Shown one piece after another: positions 34,644-44,369 of a stretch of DNA of 51,557 bases. The number at the start of each line of letters is the position of its first letter. Positions within the stretch are counted from its first letter, which is position 1. The notes under the pieces are model-generated. The model did no database searches. It was not told the origin of the DNA and saw only the letters and a list, made by a program, of their open reading frames with translations. The DNA is from Allokutzneria sp. NRRL B-24872 (lineage in GTDB: Bacteria > Actinomycetota > Actinomycetes > Mycobacteriales > Pseudonocardiaceae), in assembly GCF_002155965.1 (NCBI RefSeq), contig NZ_MUMH01000118.1:1-51557 (forward strand), written 5' to 3'. A program made the translations under genes and the position numbers.

Positions 34644-35462
34644 GTGCCGAGCAACGAGCAGCGCCGCCAGGCCGCGAAGCGGAAGCTGGCGCGGCAGCTG
34701 GAGCGCCGCGCCCAGCGCGCCAAGCGGCGCCGCGTCATCGGTGTCGGGTCCGCCATCGGCGGCACCGTCCTGGCCGTCGCGCTGATCTTCTGGGTCACCA
34801 GGACGCCGCCGGAGCCGGAGGCGAAGCCGCTGGAGATCCCGACGGAGCTCGCCAAGCCGGCCGCGCGCCCCTCCCCGCTGCCCCAGAAGGTGAGCTGCGC
34901 GTACAAGCCCACCGAGGGCGAGAAGGCGGCCAAGGACGTCAAGGCCCCCGAGGGCAAGGATGTCGCGGCGACCGGCACCGTCAAGGTCGACATCGAGGCC
35001 AACATCGGCAAGCTGCCGCTGACGCTGGACCGCTCGCTGGCCCCGTGCGCGGTGAACAGCATGGTGAGCCTGATCAAGCAGGGCTACTACAACGACACCA
35101 GCTGCCACCGGATCAGCACCGAGGGCCTGCAGATGCTGCAGTGCGGCGCGCCGAACCCGGACGGCTCCGGCGGCCCCGGCTACGCATTCGGCGAGGAGGT
35201 CTGGCCGGAGCTGACCTACGGCCGCGGCTACCTGGCGATGGCCAAGACGGCGGCCCCGAACAGCACCGGCGGCCAGTTCTTCATCGTCTACGGCAACGCC
35301 GCGCTGAGCCCGGACTACAGCGTCTTCGGCACGATCGGCGAGGACGGCCTGAAGCTGGTGGACGAGGTGGCCCGCGCCGGGCACGACGGTTCCTTCGACC
35401 CGAACCCGGGCGGCGGCAAGCCGAAGAAGGAAGTCAAGTTCACCAAGGTGACCGTCAGCTAG
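34644..35462 (+). CDS. ppiB: Membrane-anchored cyclophilin-type peptidyl-prolyl isomerase
   Basis: 272 aa. A basic N-terminus (RRQAAKRKLARQLERRAQRA), one membrane helix at about 34-54, a Pro-rich linker, and a cyclophilin domain from about 110 (TVKVDIEANIGKLPLTLD, YYNDTSCHRIS, YLAMAKTAAPNSTGGQFFI, YSVFGTIGEDG). The family Arg-rich FHRV loop is CHRIS here, with Cys near the active site. It would assist folding of exported proteins outside the membrane. GTG 34644 has GGAGG 7 nt upstream. Equivalent to Rv2582; next to relA in M. tuberculosis, but separated from it here by about 9 kb. Confidence 0.92.
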   Translation: MPSNEQRRQAAKRKLARQLERRAQRAKRRRVIGVGSAIGGTVLAVALIFWVTRTPPEPEAKPLEIPTELAKPAARPSPLPQKVSCAYKPTEGEKAAKDVKAPEGKDVAATGTVKVDIEANIGKLPLTLDRSLAPCAVNSMVSLIKQGYYNDTSCHRISTEGLQMLQCGAPNPDGSGGPGYAFGEEVWPELTYGRGYLAMAKTAAPNSTGGQFFIVYGNAALSPDYSVFGTIGEDGLKLVDEVARAGHDGSFDPNPGGGKPKKEVKFTKVTVS

Positions 35463-35476
35463 TACCGCACTGACGA

Positions 35477-35506
35477 GGGCCCGTCCGGGAATCACCGGAC
35501 GGGTCC
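35477..35506 (+). terminator. Intrinsic terminator of ppiB
   Basis: A 12-bp stem (GGGCCCGTCCGG/CCGGACGGGTCC, one G-U pair) with a 6-nt loop, followed by TTCTCATT, 14 bp after the ppiB stop. Confidence 0.8.
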
Positions 35507-35629
35507 TTCTCATTGCGCGAAAAGCAACGCGAAAAACACGCTTGTGGCGGTACGGGCAGAGCCCGGAAAGCCGATACCGTCCACCTTCCCTGCAATTCCC
35601 CGCCGCCGCGGTCAGCATGAGGAGTGACG

Positions 35630-36223
35630 GTGGCGAGCAAGCTTCTTGGACGGATCAGCGCGGTGGCCGCGGCGTGCGTGGCCCTACCACTCGTGCTCAC
35701 CGGCGTGGCCGGAGCGCACGGCTACACCACGAACGTCCCGAGCAGGGCCTACCTGTGCAAGACCGGCGCGGTGACCGGCTGCGGCCCCGTTCAGTGGGAG
35801 CCGCAGAGCGTGGAGGGCCCCAAGGGCTTCCCCGCGCGCGGCCCCGGCGACGGGCGCATCTGCGCTGGTGGGCTGGGTCAGTTCGCCCAGCTTGACGACC
35901 CGCGCGGCGGCTCATGGCCCGCGCGCAAGGTCAGCTCCGGGCAGGGCCTGGCGTTCAGCTGGACGCTGACCGCGGCGCACGCGACCACGTCCTTCCGCTA
36001 CTTCATCACGCGCAACGGCTGGAACCCGTCGGCACCGCTGACCAGGGCCGCGCTGGAGCCCGCGCCGTTCTACACGGTGAACTTCAACGGGGCGCGGCCC
36101 GGGTCGACGGTGACCCACACCGGGACGCTGCCGACGCGGTCCGGGCGGCACCTGATCCTGGCGGTGTGGGATATCGCCGACACCGGGAACGCTTTCTACC
36201 AGTGCGGTGACGTGACCTTCTGA
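35630..36223 (+). CDS. Lytic polysaccharide monooxygenase, AA10 family
   Basis: 197 aa. The signal peptide ends in VAGA, leaving His30 as mature His1 (HGYTTNVPSRAYLC); the second copper ligand is His117 in TAAHATTSFRYF, and the axial Phe is in NAFYQCGDVTF. Single catalytic domain, no carbohydrate-binding module. AA10 enzymes oxidatively cleave chitin or cellulose; the substrate choice was not resolved. GTG 35630 is preferred over GTG 35624 because AGGAG overlaps the earlier one. It follows ppiB's terminator and faces the aldo/keto reductase tail to tail. Confidence 0.93.
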   Translation: MASKLLGRISAVAAACVALPLVLTGVAGAHGYTTNVPSRAYLCKTGAVTGCGPVQWEPQSVEGPKGFPARGPGDGRICAGGLGQFAQLDDPRGGSWPARKVSSGQGLAFSWTLTAAHATTSFRYFITRNGWNPSAPLTRAALEPAPFYTVNFNGARPGSTVTHTGTLPTRSGRHLILAVWDIADTGNAFYQCGDVTF

Positions 36224-36238
36224 AAAGCGGTGGCGGAC

Positions 36239-36261
36239 AGCCTCCCGGCATTCCCGGGAGG

Positions 36262-36263
<2 letters not shown>
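36239..36263. terminator. Bidirectional terminator between LPMO and aldo/keto reductase
   Basis: A perfect 10-bp stem (AGCCTCCCGG/CCGGGAGGCT) with a 5-nt loop lies between convergent genes and touches the aldo/keto reductase stop codon. There is no strong T run on either side. Confidence 0.6.
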
Positions 36264-37236
<973 letters not shown>

Positions 37237-37274
37237 CGTGGTTCACGCCCTCTCGGTTCTGCCTTCGAGAGGAG

Positions 37275-37305
37275 AAGCTACGAGTTGGAGCGCGCTCCAA
37301 CGCAA
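37275..37305 (-). promoter_or_regulatory. MerR-type promoter of the aldo/keto reductase gene
   Basis: On the minus strand TTGCGT is separated by 19 bp from TAGCTT. The palindrome TTGGAGCGCGCTCCAA (37285-37300) begins at the last base of the -35 and fills the spacer, leaving 4 bp before the -10. Over-long spacer and central dyad are the hallmark of MerR-family activation. The same 16-mer recurs at 38615-38630. Confidence 0.75.
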
Positions 37306-37306
37306 G

Positions 37307-37741
37307 TCAGTGGTGCCACGCCCGCCCGCCGACGTTGTCGATCATGCGCTGGAGCACCTTGAGCACGCGGACGTACTCCTCGTCGGAGATCCCCTCGTGG
37401 ATGCGCGCGCGGAGGTCCTGTTGCAGCAGGGCGATCTTCGCGTGCAGCGCCCTGCCGTCCTCGGTGATCGACAGCGCGCTGGGTCCCGAGGTGGCCCAGC
37501 CCCGGTCCAGCACCGCGTCGATCTCGGGTTGCAGGCCCGCGCCCACGTCGAGGTAGCCCTCCAGCAGCGCGGTCACCTCGGCCCGCGTCTTGTCGCCCTC
37601 GGCGAGCTGGTTGAGCACCCACCACCGGGGCTGGGTGAGGTCGTGCTCGGCGAGGGCCGCGCGGATGAAGGTCACCGCGGCGTTGTGCGCGGCCCACGCC
37701 CAGTAGCCGATCGGTTGGCGTGCGAGGTCTGCGTCGTCCAT
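37307..37741 (-). CDS. MarR-family regulator
   Basis: 144 aa. Winged-helix layout: LTQPRWWVLNQLAEGDKTRAE (helix region), VTALLEGYLDV, and a wing at WATSGPSALSITEDGRALHA; flanking helices form the dimer interface. It reads as a small MarR-like protein, probably sensing a small molecule. The ATG lies six bases after TACGGT, which implies a leaderless mRNA. Its own promoter has MerR-type geometry. It sits between the SDR and aldo/keto reductase genes, all leftward, but each has its own promoter signals. Confidence 0.8.
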   Translation of the reverse strand: MDDADLARQPIGYWAWAAHNAAVTFIRAALAEHDLTQPRWWVLNQLAEGDKTRAEVTALLEGYLDVGAGLQPEIDAVLDRGWATSGPSALSITEDGRALHAKIALLQQDLRARIHEGISDEEYVRVLKVLQRMIDNVGGRAWHH

Positions 37742-37747
37742 GCGCCG

Positions 37748-37778
37748 ACCGTAGGAACTCAACTCAGGTTGAGGTCAA
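37748..37778 (-). promoter_or_regulatory. MerR-type promoter of the MarR gene
   Basis: Minus strand TTGACC, 19-bp spacer, TACGGT. The dyad CTCAAC-N4-GTTGAG (37758-37773) starts at the last base of the -35 and is followed by TTCC before the -10, the same geometry as the promoter at 38610. The dyad sequence differs from the other two and is closer to SoxR-like sites. The promoter overlaps the end of the upstream SDR gene. Confidence 0.7.
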
Positions 37779-38593
37779 CCGTCCAGTCCGCGCGTGGCGA
37801 CCTTGTCGAAGCGGCGGTCGGAGAGCAGCCGGTTGAGCCGCAGCAGCAGCTTTCCCATGTAGCCGGTGACGTAGCGCGTCTTCGGCCGCTCGGTCTCCAC
37901 CGCCGCGCGCACGGTGCGCGCCACCACCGAGGGGTCGGAGAGCTTGTGCCGCTGGGCGTTCGAGCTCTCGGTGCGCGCGGCCATCGCCTCGGCGAGCGTG
38001 GCGTAGGCGCCCTGACCGGACAGCTCGCGCATCTCCGCCGCGCTGCCGTCCTGGATCTCCGTGGCGATCAGGCCGGGTTGGACGACGACCACCTCGATAC
38101 CGAAGCGACCGACCTCCTGGCGCAACGTGTCGGAGAACGCTTCGAGGCCGTGTTTGGACGCGTAGTACCAGGCGCCCAGCGGCAGAGCGATCTCGCCGCC
38201 GATCGAGGAGACGTTGACGATCGTGCCGGAGCGCTGCGCGCGCATCGACGGGAGCACGAGCTGTGTCAGGCGCGCCGCGCCGAAGAGGTTCACCTCGAAC
38301 AGCTCCCGCGCGCGCTTGAGCGGGACGTCCTCGACCGCGCCGTGCAACGCCACGCCCGCGTTGTTGACCAGCACGTCGATCCGGTGCTGCTCTTCGAGGA
38401 TCGTGCGAACGACGCGTTCCGTCGCGGTCTCGTCGGTCACGTCCATCGCCACGGTGTGCGCCCCCGCCTCGCGCAGGTCTTCCATGCGCTCAAGACGCCG
38501 CGCAGCCGCGTAGACGACGTGCCCGGCGCGCAGCAGCTCCAGCGCGGTGGCGTGGCCGATGCCGGACGAGGCACCGGTGACCAGACAGATCAT
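37775..38593 (-). CDS. Short-chain dehydrogenase/reductase (classical)
   Basis: 272 aa. Cofactor motif TGASSGIG at 6-13, NNAG in DVLVNNAGVALHG, Ser in IVNVSSIGG and YxxxK in YYASKHGLEAF; the C-terminus is basic with a hydrophobic helix. Classical SDR, probably NADP(H)-dependent given the Arg pair in AAARRLERM. Substrate unknown. AGGGAG lies 5 nt before the ATG. It is divergent from the second SDR, with the MerR-type dyad between them. Confidence 0.9.
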   Translation of the reverse strand: MICLVTGASSGIGHATALELLRAGHVVYAAARRLERMEDLREAGAHTVAMDVTDETATERVVRTILEEQHRIDVLVNNAGVALHGAVEDVPLKRARELFEVNLFGAARLTQLVLPSMRAQRSGTIVNVSSIGGEIALPLGAWYYASKHGLEAFSDTLRQEVGRFGIEVVVVQPGLIATEIQDGSAAEMRELSGQGAYATLAEAMAARTESSNAQRHKLSDPSVVARTVRAAVETERPKTRYVTGYMGKLLLRLNRLLSDRRFDKVATRGLDG

Positions 38594-38609
38594 CCCGACT
38601 CCCTAGCGG

Positions 38610-38640
38610 TTGACTTGGAGCGCGCTCCAATTCCTAGCCT
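38610..38640 (+). promoter_or_regulatory. MerR-type promoter of the second SDR gene
   Basis: TTGACT, 19-bp spacer, TAGCCT. The palindrome TTGGAGCGCGCTCCAA (38615-38630) begins at the last base of the -35, followed by TTCC and the -10. The ATG lies 7 bp after the -10, so the transcript is probably leaderless. The dyad also covers the upstream region of the divergent SDR. Confidence 0.8.
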
Positions 38641-38647
38641 CGAAGGC

Positions 38648-39574
38648 ATGACAACGGCTCAGCACAAGATCGGCTCCGGTTTCGGGGCCAGGAGCACCGC
38701 CGACGAGGTGCTAGACGGTATCGACCTCACCGGCAAGCTGGCGATCATCACTGGTGGGTATTCAGGACTCGGTCTTGAGACCACCCGCGCCCTCGCAAGA
38801 GCCGGTGCGCACGTCGTGGTCCCCGCGCGGCGGCCGGACACCGCGAAGGCCGAGGTCGGCGAGATCGCGGAAATCGACCAGCTCGACCTCGGTGACCTGG
38901 ACAGCGTGCGCGGCTTCGCCGAGCGGTTCACGGCCTCGGGGCGGCGCGTCGACATCATGATCAACAACGCCGGGATCATGGCGTGCCCGGAGACCCGCGT
39001 CGGCCCCGGCTGGGAGGCGCAGTTCGCCACCAACCACCTCGGGCACTTCGCGCTGGTCAACCGGCTCCGGCCGGTGCTCGCCGAGGACGCCCGCGTGGTG
39101 TCGGTGTCCTCCGCCGGGCACCGCAGCTCGCCGATCCGGTGGGACGACGTGCAGTTCGAGCGCGGCTACGACAAGTGGGCCGCCTACTGCCAGGCGAAGA
39201 CCGCCAACGTGCTGTTCGCGGTGCAGCTCAACGCTTTCGGCGTCAAGTCCTTCGCGCTGCACCCCGGTGGCATCCTCACCCCGTTGCAGCGCCACCTGAC
39301 CAAGGCCGAGCAGGTCGAACGGGGGTGGATCGACGAGAACGGGACTCCGCTCATCCCCGAGTTCAAGACGCCGGAGCAGGGCGCGTCGACCCAGGTGTGG
39401 GCGGCGACCTCGCCCCGGCTGGCCGAGCTGGGCGGGGTGTACCTGGAGGACTGCGAGGTCGCCGAGATCTCCGACGACGACGCCCCCGGAGTGCGCTCCT
39501 ACGCCGTCGACCGCGACGAGGCCGCGCGGCTGTGGGCGCTGTCGGCGGAGCTGACGGGCGTGAACGCCTTCTAG
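38648..39574 (+). CDS. Short-chain dehydrogenase (retinol-dehydrogenase-like)
   Basis: 308 aa. TGGYSGLG cofactor motif, IMINNAGIM, Ser in VVSVSSAGH and YxxxK in [12 protein letters not shown]. Layout and length match the retinol dehydrogenase / WW-domain-oxidoreductase-like SDR group. NADP preference is suggested by PARRPD. Controlled by a MerR-type promoter with the same dyad as the aldo/keto reductase gene, so the two may act in one stress or detoxification response. The stop overlaps the transporter stop by four bases. Confidence 0.9.
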   Translation: MTTAQHKIGSGFGARSTADEVLDGIDLTGKLAIITGGYSGLGLETTRALARAGAHVVVPARRPDTAKAEVGEIAEIDQLDLGDLDSVRGFAERFTASGRRVDIMINNAGIMACPETRVGPGWEAQFATNHLGHFALVNRLRPVLAEDARVVSVSSAGHRSSPIRWDDVQFERGYDKWAAYCQAKTANVLFAVQLNAFGVKSFALHPGGILTPLQRHLTKAEQVERGWIDENGTPLIPEFKTPEQGASTQVWAATSPRLAELGGVYLEDCEVAEISDDDAPGVRSYAVDRDEAARLWALSAELTGVNAF

Positions 39575-41559
39575 CCGCCGACGTGGATGGCGGGCCGGCG
39601 GTCCGGGTCCTCCTCAGCGGTGCGCAGGATCTCCCGGACCACCGGCGCGGTGTCGCCCTTGCCCAGGATCAGGTAGCGGAACAGGTGGGTGAGCGGATTG
39701 CCCTCCGACCACTCGAAGTAGCACCGCGGCCGCACCCCCGTGGTGTCGCGCAGCGACAACAGGACCGCGGCGATCGCGTTGGGCACCGCGGGGCTGTCGG
39801 CGCGCAGCACGCGGTGCCCGTCGATCTCCACGCCGCGCACGCACAGCACGTCGCTGAAGTCCGACGGGTCCACCACGTCGATCTCCAGGAACAGCACGTC
39901 GGCCGAGCCGGGGACCGGGTTCATCCCGCGCTGAGCCGCCTCCTTCGCTGAGTACTCGGCGTTGTCCCCGGCCTGCCGCTGGTTGGCGATGATGTTGAGC
40001 GCGGAGTCGTGGGCCAGCGAGTCGGTGACGAAGCGGCGCGCGGTCTCGTCGAACTCGATGCGCTCCGCGCGCAGCTCGGTGGTGCGGGTGACGCGGGAGA
40101 TCAGCGAGATCACCACGATGCCCGCGATGAACACGAAGGAGATCGCGATGCCGTCCGGCTTCTTGATCACGTTCTCCACCAGTGCGTAGAGCAGCACGAG
40201 GGTGAGCACGCCGAAGCCGATGACCGCCCCGCGCTGCCGGTGCCGCGCGGCGGAGATGGTGACCGCGACCGAGCCGGAGACCATCATCGCCAGGATGCCG
40301 GTCGCGTAGGCGCCGGACTGCGCGTTGACGTCGGCGCCGAAGGCGATCGTGATGCCGATGCTGATCGCGGTGTAGACCAGCACGACCGGCCGCACCGCGC
40401 GCCCCCAGTCCGGCGCCATGCCGTAGGAGGGCAGGTAGCGCGGCACGATGTTGATCAGTCCGGCCATCGCGGACGCGCCCGCGAACCACAGGATCAGGAT
40501 GCTGCTGATGTCGTAGACGGTGCCGAAGGCCTCGCCGAGCTGCTGGTGCGCCAGGTAGGCCATCGCCCGGCCGCTGGCCTTGCCCCCGGCGGCGAACTCC
40601 TGCGCGGGGATGAGCATCGTGGTCACGAAGCTCGTCGCGACCAGGTACACCGACATGATCACGGCGGCGGCGGAGAGCAGCTTGCGGGTGTTGCGGACGC
40701 GGTCGTCCAGCCGCTCGCGGTCGGTCTCGCCCTTCGCGGCGACCAGCGGCATCATGCTGACCCCGGTCTCGAAGCCGGAGAGGCCGAGCACCAGCAGCGG
40801 GAACGCCAGCACGGCCGCGCCGATCGCGCCGGGCAGGCCGCCGGGGCTGTGCGTGAGCGCGTCCCACCACGAGCTCACCGCGACCGGCTCGGCGACCAGC
40901 CCGGCGACGGCCGCCACCACGGTGATCGCGTTGAGCAGCAGGAAGAGCGCGACCAGCGGGATGGCCACGCTGACGGCCTCGCTGAAGCCCATCAGGAACA
41001 CCCCGCCGAGCACCAGCAGCAGCACGACGGTGATCAGCACCTCGTGCCCGTGCAGGAACGCCGGCATCAGCGGGTTCTCCAGCGCGTGCACCGTGGCGTC
41101 GGCGGAGGACAGGGTGATGGTGATGATCCACGAGGTGGCCACGAAACCGAGCAGCACGAGCACGAAGACCTTGCCGCGCCAGAACGGCAGCAAGTCCTCC
41201 AGCATGGCGACCGAGCCCTGGCCGTGCGGGCTCTCCCTGGCCACCCTGCGGTACATCGGCAGCATGCCGAGCAGCGTCAGCGCCACGATCAGCAGCGTGG
41301 CCAGCGGGGACAGCGCGCCCGCGGCCAGCGCGGCGATGCCGGGCAGGTAGGACAGCGTGGAGAAGTAGTCGACGCCGGTGAGGCACATGACCTTCCACCA
41401 GGACTGCGGTGTCCCGTGCCCCTCGCCGGACTCGGGGCCGACCGGCTGCACCCGGTGCTGCAGCAGCCAGGCGGCGAACCGGCTCTTCGGCGGCGTCGGC
41501 CGGACCGGACTGTCCACTGAGGCCGGAATCGCCAGTTCTGCCTTGGTGCTCTCATCCAC
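39571..41559 (-). CDS. APC-superfamily permease with long cytosolic C-terminus
   Basis: 662 aa. About 12 membrane helices between residues 55 and 490, starting with [20 protein letters not shown], which resembles the first helix of amino acid/polyamine/KUP-like carriers. A C-terminal soluble region of about 160 residues follows, without a recognised domain. Substrate not identified; amino acid or potassium are the main options. GTG start 7 bp after a TACATT element on the minus strand, again consistent with a leaderless mRNA. Confidence 0.82.
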   Translation of the reverse strand: MDESTKAELAIPASVDSPVRPTPPKSRFAAWLLQHRVQPVGPESGEGHGTPQSWWKVMCLTGVDYFSTLSYLPGIAALAAGALSPLATLLIVALTLLGMLPMYRRVARESPHGQGSVAMLEDLLPFWRGKVFVLVLLGFVATSWIITITLSSADATVHALENPLMPAFLHGHEVLITVVLLLVLGGVFLMGFSEAVSVAIPLVALFLLLNAITVVAAVAGLVAEPVAVSSWWDALTHSPGGLPGAIGAAVLAFPLLVLGLSGFETGVSMMPLVAAKGETDRERLDDRVRNTRKLLSAAAVIMSVYLVATSFVTTMLIPAQEFAAGGKASGRAMAYLAHQQLGEAFGTVYDISSILILWFAGASAMAGLINIVPRYLPSYGMAPDWGRAVRPVVLVYTAISIGITIAFGADVNAQSGAYATGILAMMVSGSVAVTISAARHRQRGAVIGFGVLTLVLLYALVENVIKKPDGIAISFVFIAGIVVISLISRVTRTTELRAERIEFDETARRFVTDSLAHDSALNIIANQRQAGDNAEYSAKEAAQRGMNPVPGSADVLFLEIDVVDPSDFSDVLCVRGVEIDGHRVLRADSPAVPNAIAAVLLSLRDTTGVRPRCYFEWSEGNPLTHLFRYLILGKGDTAPVVREILRTAEEDPDRRPAIHVGG

Positions 41560-41944
41560 GGGGGCGAATGTAGCGAAGTCGGCTCACGAAGGCTTGAGGA
41601 AAGCGACCAGAACCGCGCCCACGAGGGTGAGATCCGGACATTCCAACCACTGTGAACGGATCGTCACCATGCGTGCGCATGCACCCGCATTGCGCGCACC
41701 GTCGCGAGGCGTCGTGCCCCGGACGCCCCCGCTCGCCTTTCAGCTCACGATGAAAGGCAACCGAAGAAGCCCCGGGGAATGCGACCGTGACCAGGCAACA
41801 GCACTCGGACGCGAATTCTATTCAGCATACGTAGCCTGCAAATTCACTCATCCGCATGACAAGCCGCGAACACCTCCCCTAACCTCGCCCGCATCGCAGC
41901 CCTGCGATAGCGAAAAGGTTCACGTGAAATCGAGGGGAATTTCA
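41560..41944. other. Regulatory interval between transporter and small secreted protein genes
   Basis: No gene is supported in these 385 bp. TACATT (minus strand, 41567-41572) is a likely -10 for the transporter. CATGCG/CGCATG with a 2-nt centre (41668-41681) is a possible operator. GCCTTTCA/TGAAAGGC with an 8-nt loop (41735-41758) is a perfect inverted repeat, possibly an operator or RNA hairpin. The part near 41800-41870 is locally AT-rich (GAATTCTATTCAGCATACG), a plausible promoter zone for the rightward gene. Confidence 0.45.
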
Positions 41945-42373
41945 GTGAAGAACGAGAAGAGGCACGTCCGAACGGCCGTCGCCGCCGCGGTGCTCGGCGC
42001 CGCGTTCTCCGTGCTGGCCGCGACGCCCGCATCCGCCGAATCCACCTGCGGCAACGGGCCGCTCCCGCCGAACGAGCACATCAACTGGTGCAACAGCGAG
42101 AACGGCTGGGGCAAGCTGAGCACCACGACCGTCTGGCACCCGGGCGGCAACCCGGTGGAAGCTCAAGTGGTCCTGCTCAAGAACGGCGCTCAGGTGCCGA
42201 TGACGGTGTACCTGGACCGGTCGAACAACCCCGGCGCCGGCCACGACTCGCGCGTGGTCGTCAACAAGGGCTTCGCCGGCACCAACGCCGTGTCCTACGG
42301 GCAGTTCTACCGCGGGTGCGCCACCGATGACCGCGGCGGCATCATGTGCACCGAGTGGGTCAGGGTCGGCTGA
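41945..42373 (+). CDS. Small secreted protein with four cysteines (unknown)
   Basis: 142 aa. A basic start (MKNEKRHVRT), a hydrophobic stretch to about residue 27 and a cleavage site in TPASA before Glu32 indicate export; the mature part is about 111 residues. Cys35, Cys49, Cys125 and Cys135 could form two disulfides (one near each end). The centre is beta-like (VEAQVVLLKNGAQVPMTVYL). I do not recognise the family. GTG with GAGGGG 8 nt upstream; a strong terminator follows, so it is monocistronic. Confidence 0.8.
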   Translation: MKNEKRHVRTAVAAAVLGAAFSVLAATPASAESTCGNGPLPPNEHINWCNSENGWGKLSTTTVWHPGGNPVEAQVVLLKNGAQVPMTVYLDRSNNPGAGHDSRVVVNKGFAGTNAVSYGQFYRGCATDDRGGIMCTEWVRVG

Positions 42374-42381
42374 TCGAACAA

Positions 42382-42417
42382 GCCCGTGCCGCGTCCTTTT
42401 CAGGGCGCGGCACGGGC
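42382..42417 (+). terminator. Intrinsic terminator of the small secreted protein gene
   Basis: A perfect 12-bp stem (GCCCGTGCCGCG/CGCGGCACGGGC) with a 12-nt loop that itself can pair partly, followed by CTTTCAGT, starting 8 bp after the stop codon. Confidence 0.85.
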
Positions 42418-42514
42418 CTTTCAGTCCAGACCAGAACCGATCACCGGTTTGCCCCACTTTCCACCCCGTTCTGCCCAACGACAGAAAATGTCGGTTTTCC
42501 TACCGTCACGCCTC

Positions 42515-43780
42515 ATGGAAACCGCCGCCATATCCGCCCCGATGGCTCCGGGGCGTCGCTTTCTCGCCGGGCACGCGCTGTCCCTCCTGCGAAACCCGCT
42601 GCAGTGTCGTCACCGACCCCGACGTGCTGCACCAGATGCTGATCTCCGACGCGGAGTCCTACGAGCAGGGGCTGCTGTCCACCGTGACCAAGCCGCTGAT
42701 CGGGGAGAGCACCAGCACCCTCAGCGGCGAGGAGCACCGCAAGCGGCGACGGATGCCGGCCCGGCGTTCCGCCAGCAGCGGGTCAACGGCTGCACCGCGC
42801 TGATGAGCGAGCTCTCCGCCGAGCAGAGCGCGCGGTGGCGGGAGGGCGCGCCGATCGCGTTCAAGGGCGAGATGAACGACCTCGCGCTGACGACGGGCGT
42901 GCGGACGCTGGTGGCGGCCGAGGTCAACCAGGACACCGCGCGCGAGATCCGCGAGCTGCTGCCGATCTTCCTGAAGGGCCTCTTCCGCAGGCTCGTGCTC
43001 CCCGGCTTCGTGCTGGATCTCATTCCCACCAAGGGAAATCGCGGGTTCACCACCTCCGCGAAGCGGCTGCGCCTCGTGATTGGCGAGGCCATCTCCACCT
43101 ACCGCGCCGACGCCACCGACCAGGGCGACGTGCTCTCCATCCTGATCCGCGTCCGCGACGACGAGACCGGGACGAGCTACACCGACTCCGAGATCGTGGA
43201 CGAGCTGATCGCGCTGCTGCTCGCAGGTGCTGAGATCACCGGCAACATGCTGACCTTCGCCTTCCAGAACCTCGCCCACCACCCCGACGCCGAGTCGCGG
43301 CTGCGCGCCGAACTGGACGAGGTCCTGGACGGCCGCCCGCGCACCGCCGAGGACATCCCCCGGCTGGTCTTCCTGCAACGGGTCGTCGACGCGACGCTGC
43401 GCGTGCACGCGCCCTGGATGCTCACCCGCCGCGCCGCGCGGGAGGCGGTGCTCGGCGGCGCGCGCATCCCGATGAAGGCGTTCATGATCTACAGCCCGCG
43501 CCTCGTCTGCCATGACGAGCGCTGGTACCCGAACCGCACCGCTGGGACCCCGACCGCTGGGCACCGGAGCGCGTGGCGCCGCGCAAGCGCGCGTGGGTGC
43601 CCTTCGGCGGCGGGGCGCACATCTGCCCCGGCAACCTGTTCGCCCGGGTGGAGATGATCATCCACATCGCCACGATCGCGTCGCGGTGGCGGCTGCGCCC
43701 CGAGACCGACGCACCGGTGGCGGAACTCGGCGGTCACCCCAGCGGACATCCCGATGCTCCCCACGCGACGGGCGCTCTAG
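42515..43780 (+). pseudogene. Cytochrome P450 pseudogene with at least four frameshifts
   Basis: P450 sequence continues only if the frame changes near 42600 (before SVVTDPDVLHQM), near 42756 (before PAFRQQRVNG), near 43535 (before HRWDPDRW) and near 43725 (before PADIPMLPTRRAL). Pieces include LLLAGAEITGN (I-helix), a conserved TLRVHAPWML and the haem loop FGGGAHICPGN with Cys. The longest piece in one frame is about 42756-43535. Start taken at the ATG in METAAI. Sequencing error is possible, but four separate indels in one gene with intact neighbours point to decay. Confidence 0.8.
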
Positions 43781-43796
43781 CTGGGACAATCTCCGG

Positions 43797-44369
43797 ATGA
43801 GCGAGCTAACGCACGACTGGGCGGGCGACGTGGACGTCGATCATCTCGCGCGCATCCGCCGGGCCCCGGAGGAGTTCGCCCCCGGCGGCGCCGCGCACCT
43901 GGTCCTCGAAGTCCTCGCCTACGCCGCCGAGGAAGCCGAGACCCGCCGCGACGGCCGAGCCCGTGTCACCTGGCACCCGGACGGCTCGATCTCCGTCGCG
44001 GACAACGGAAGGGGCACCGACACCCGCGTCGACGGCCGGGGCCGCACCGTGAAGAAGCCGATCATGGCGACCAAGGACCTTCGCTTCTTCGACCTCCCCG
44101 GCGCGCAGCTGCTCCCCGACGGGCACCCGCGCCGGGGCATGTCGGTCGTCGCCGCGCTGAGCGAATGGCTCGCCCACACCAACCGGCGCCACAACGGTTC
44201 GTGGACCCAGCGCTACGAGCACGGCATCCCGGTCACCGACCTGATCCCGATCGCCGACGACGGCACGACCGGGACGACCGTGCACTTCCGCCCGCGCGAG
44301 GACCTGCGCACGCCCGCCGGCGCGCTGGAGCAGTGGTGGCCCCAGCTGTCGATCGAGACCAGCCCCTAG
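43797..44369 (+). CDS. Orphan GyrB-type ATPase-domain-like protein
   Basis: 190 aa, similar to the N-terminal GHKL ATPase domain of GyrB only: [47 protein letters not shown] and a TGTTVHFRP strand. The Asn of GyrB that chelates magnesium with ATP (in the VVDN motif) is replaced ([12 protein letters not shown]), and the ATP-lid GGLHGVG is replaced by LPDGHPRRG. The catalytic-type Glu and the Asp of DNGRG remain. ATP hydrolysis is therefore doubtful; it may bind nucleotide, GyrB or a GyrB-targeting ligand. The stop overlaps relA's stop (CTAG). Confidence 0.75.
   Translation: MSELTHDWAGDVDVDHLARIRRAPEEFAPGGAAHLVLEVLAYAAEEAETRRDGRARVTWHPDGSISVADNGRGTDTRVDGRGRTVKKPIMATKDLRFFDLPGAQLLPDGHPRRGMSVVAALSEWLAHTNRRHNGSWTQRYEHGIPVTDLIPIADDGTTGTTVHFRPREDLRTPAGALEQWWPQLSIETSP

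Noticed and set aside
42382-42417. Riboswitch or tRNA at the 12-bp hairpin
   Set aside because: Its position 8 bp after a stop codon and the T-containing tail fit a simple terminator; no cloverleaf or aptamer pattern is seen.
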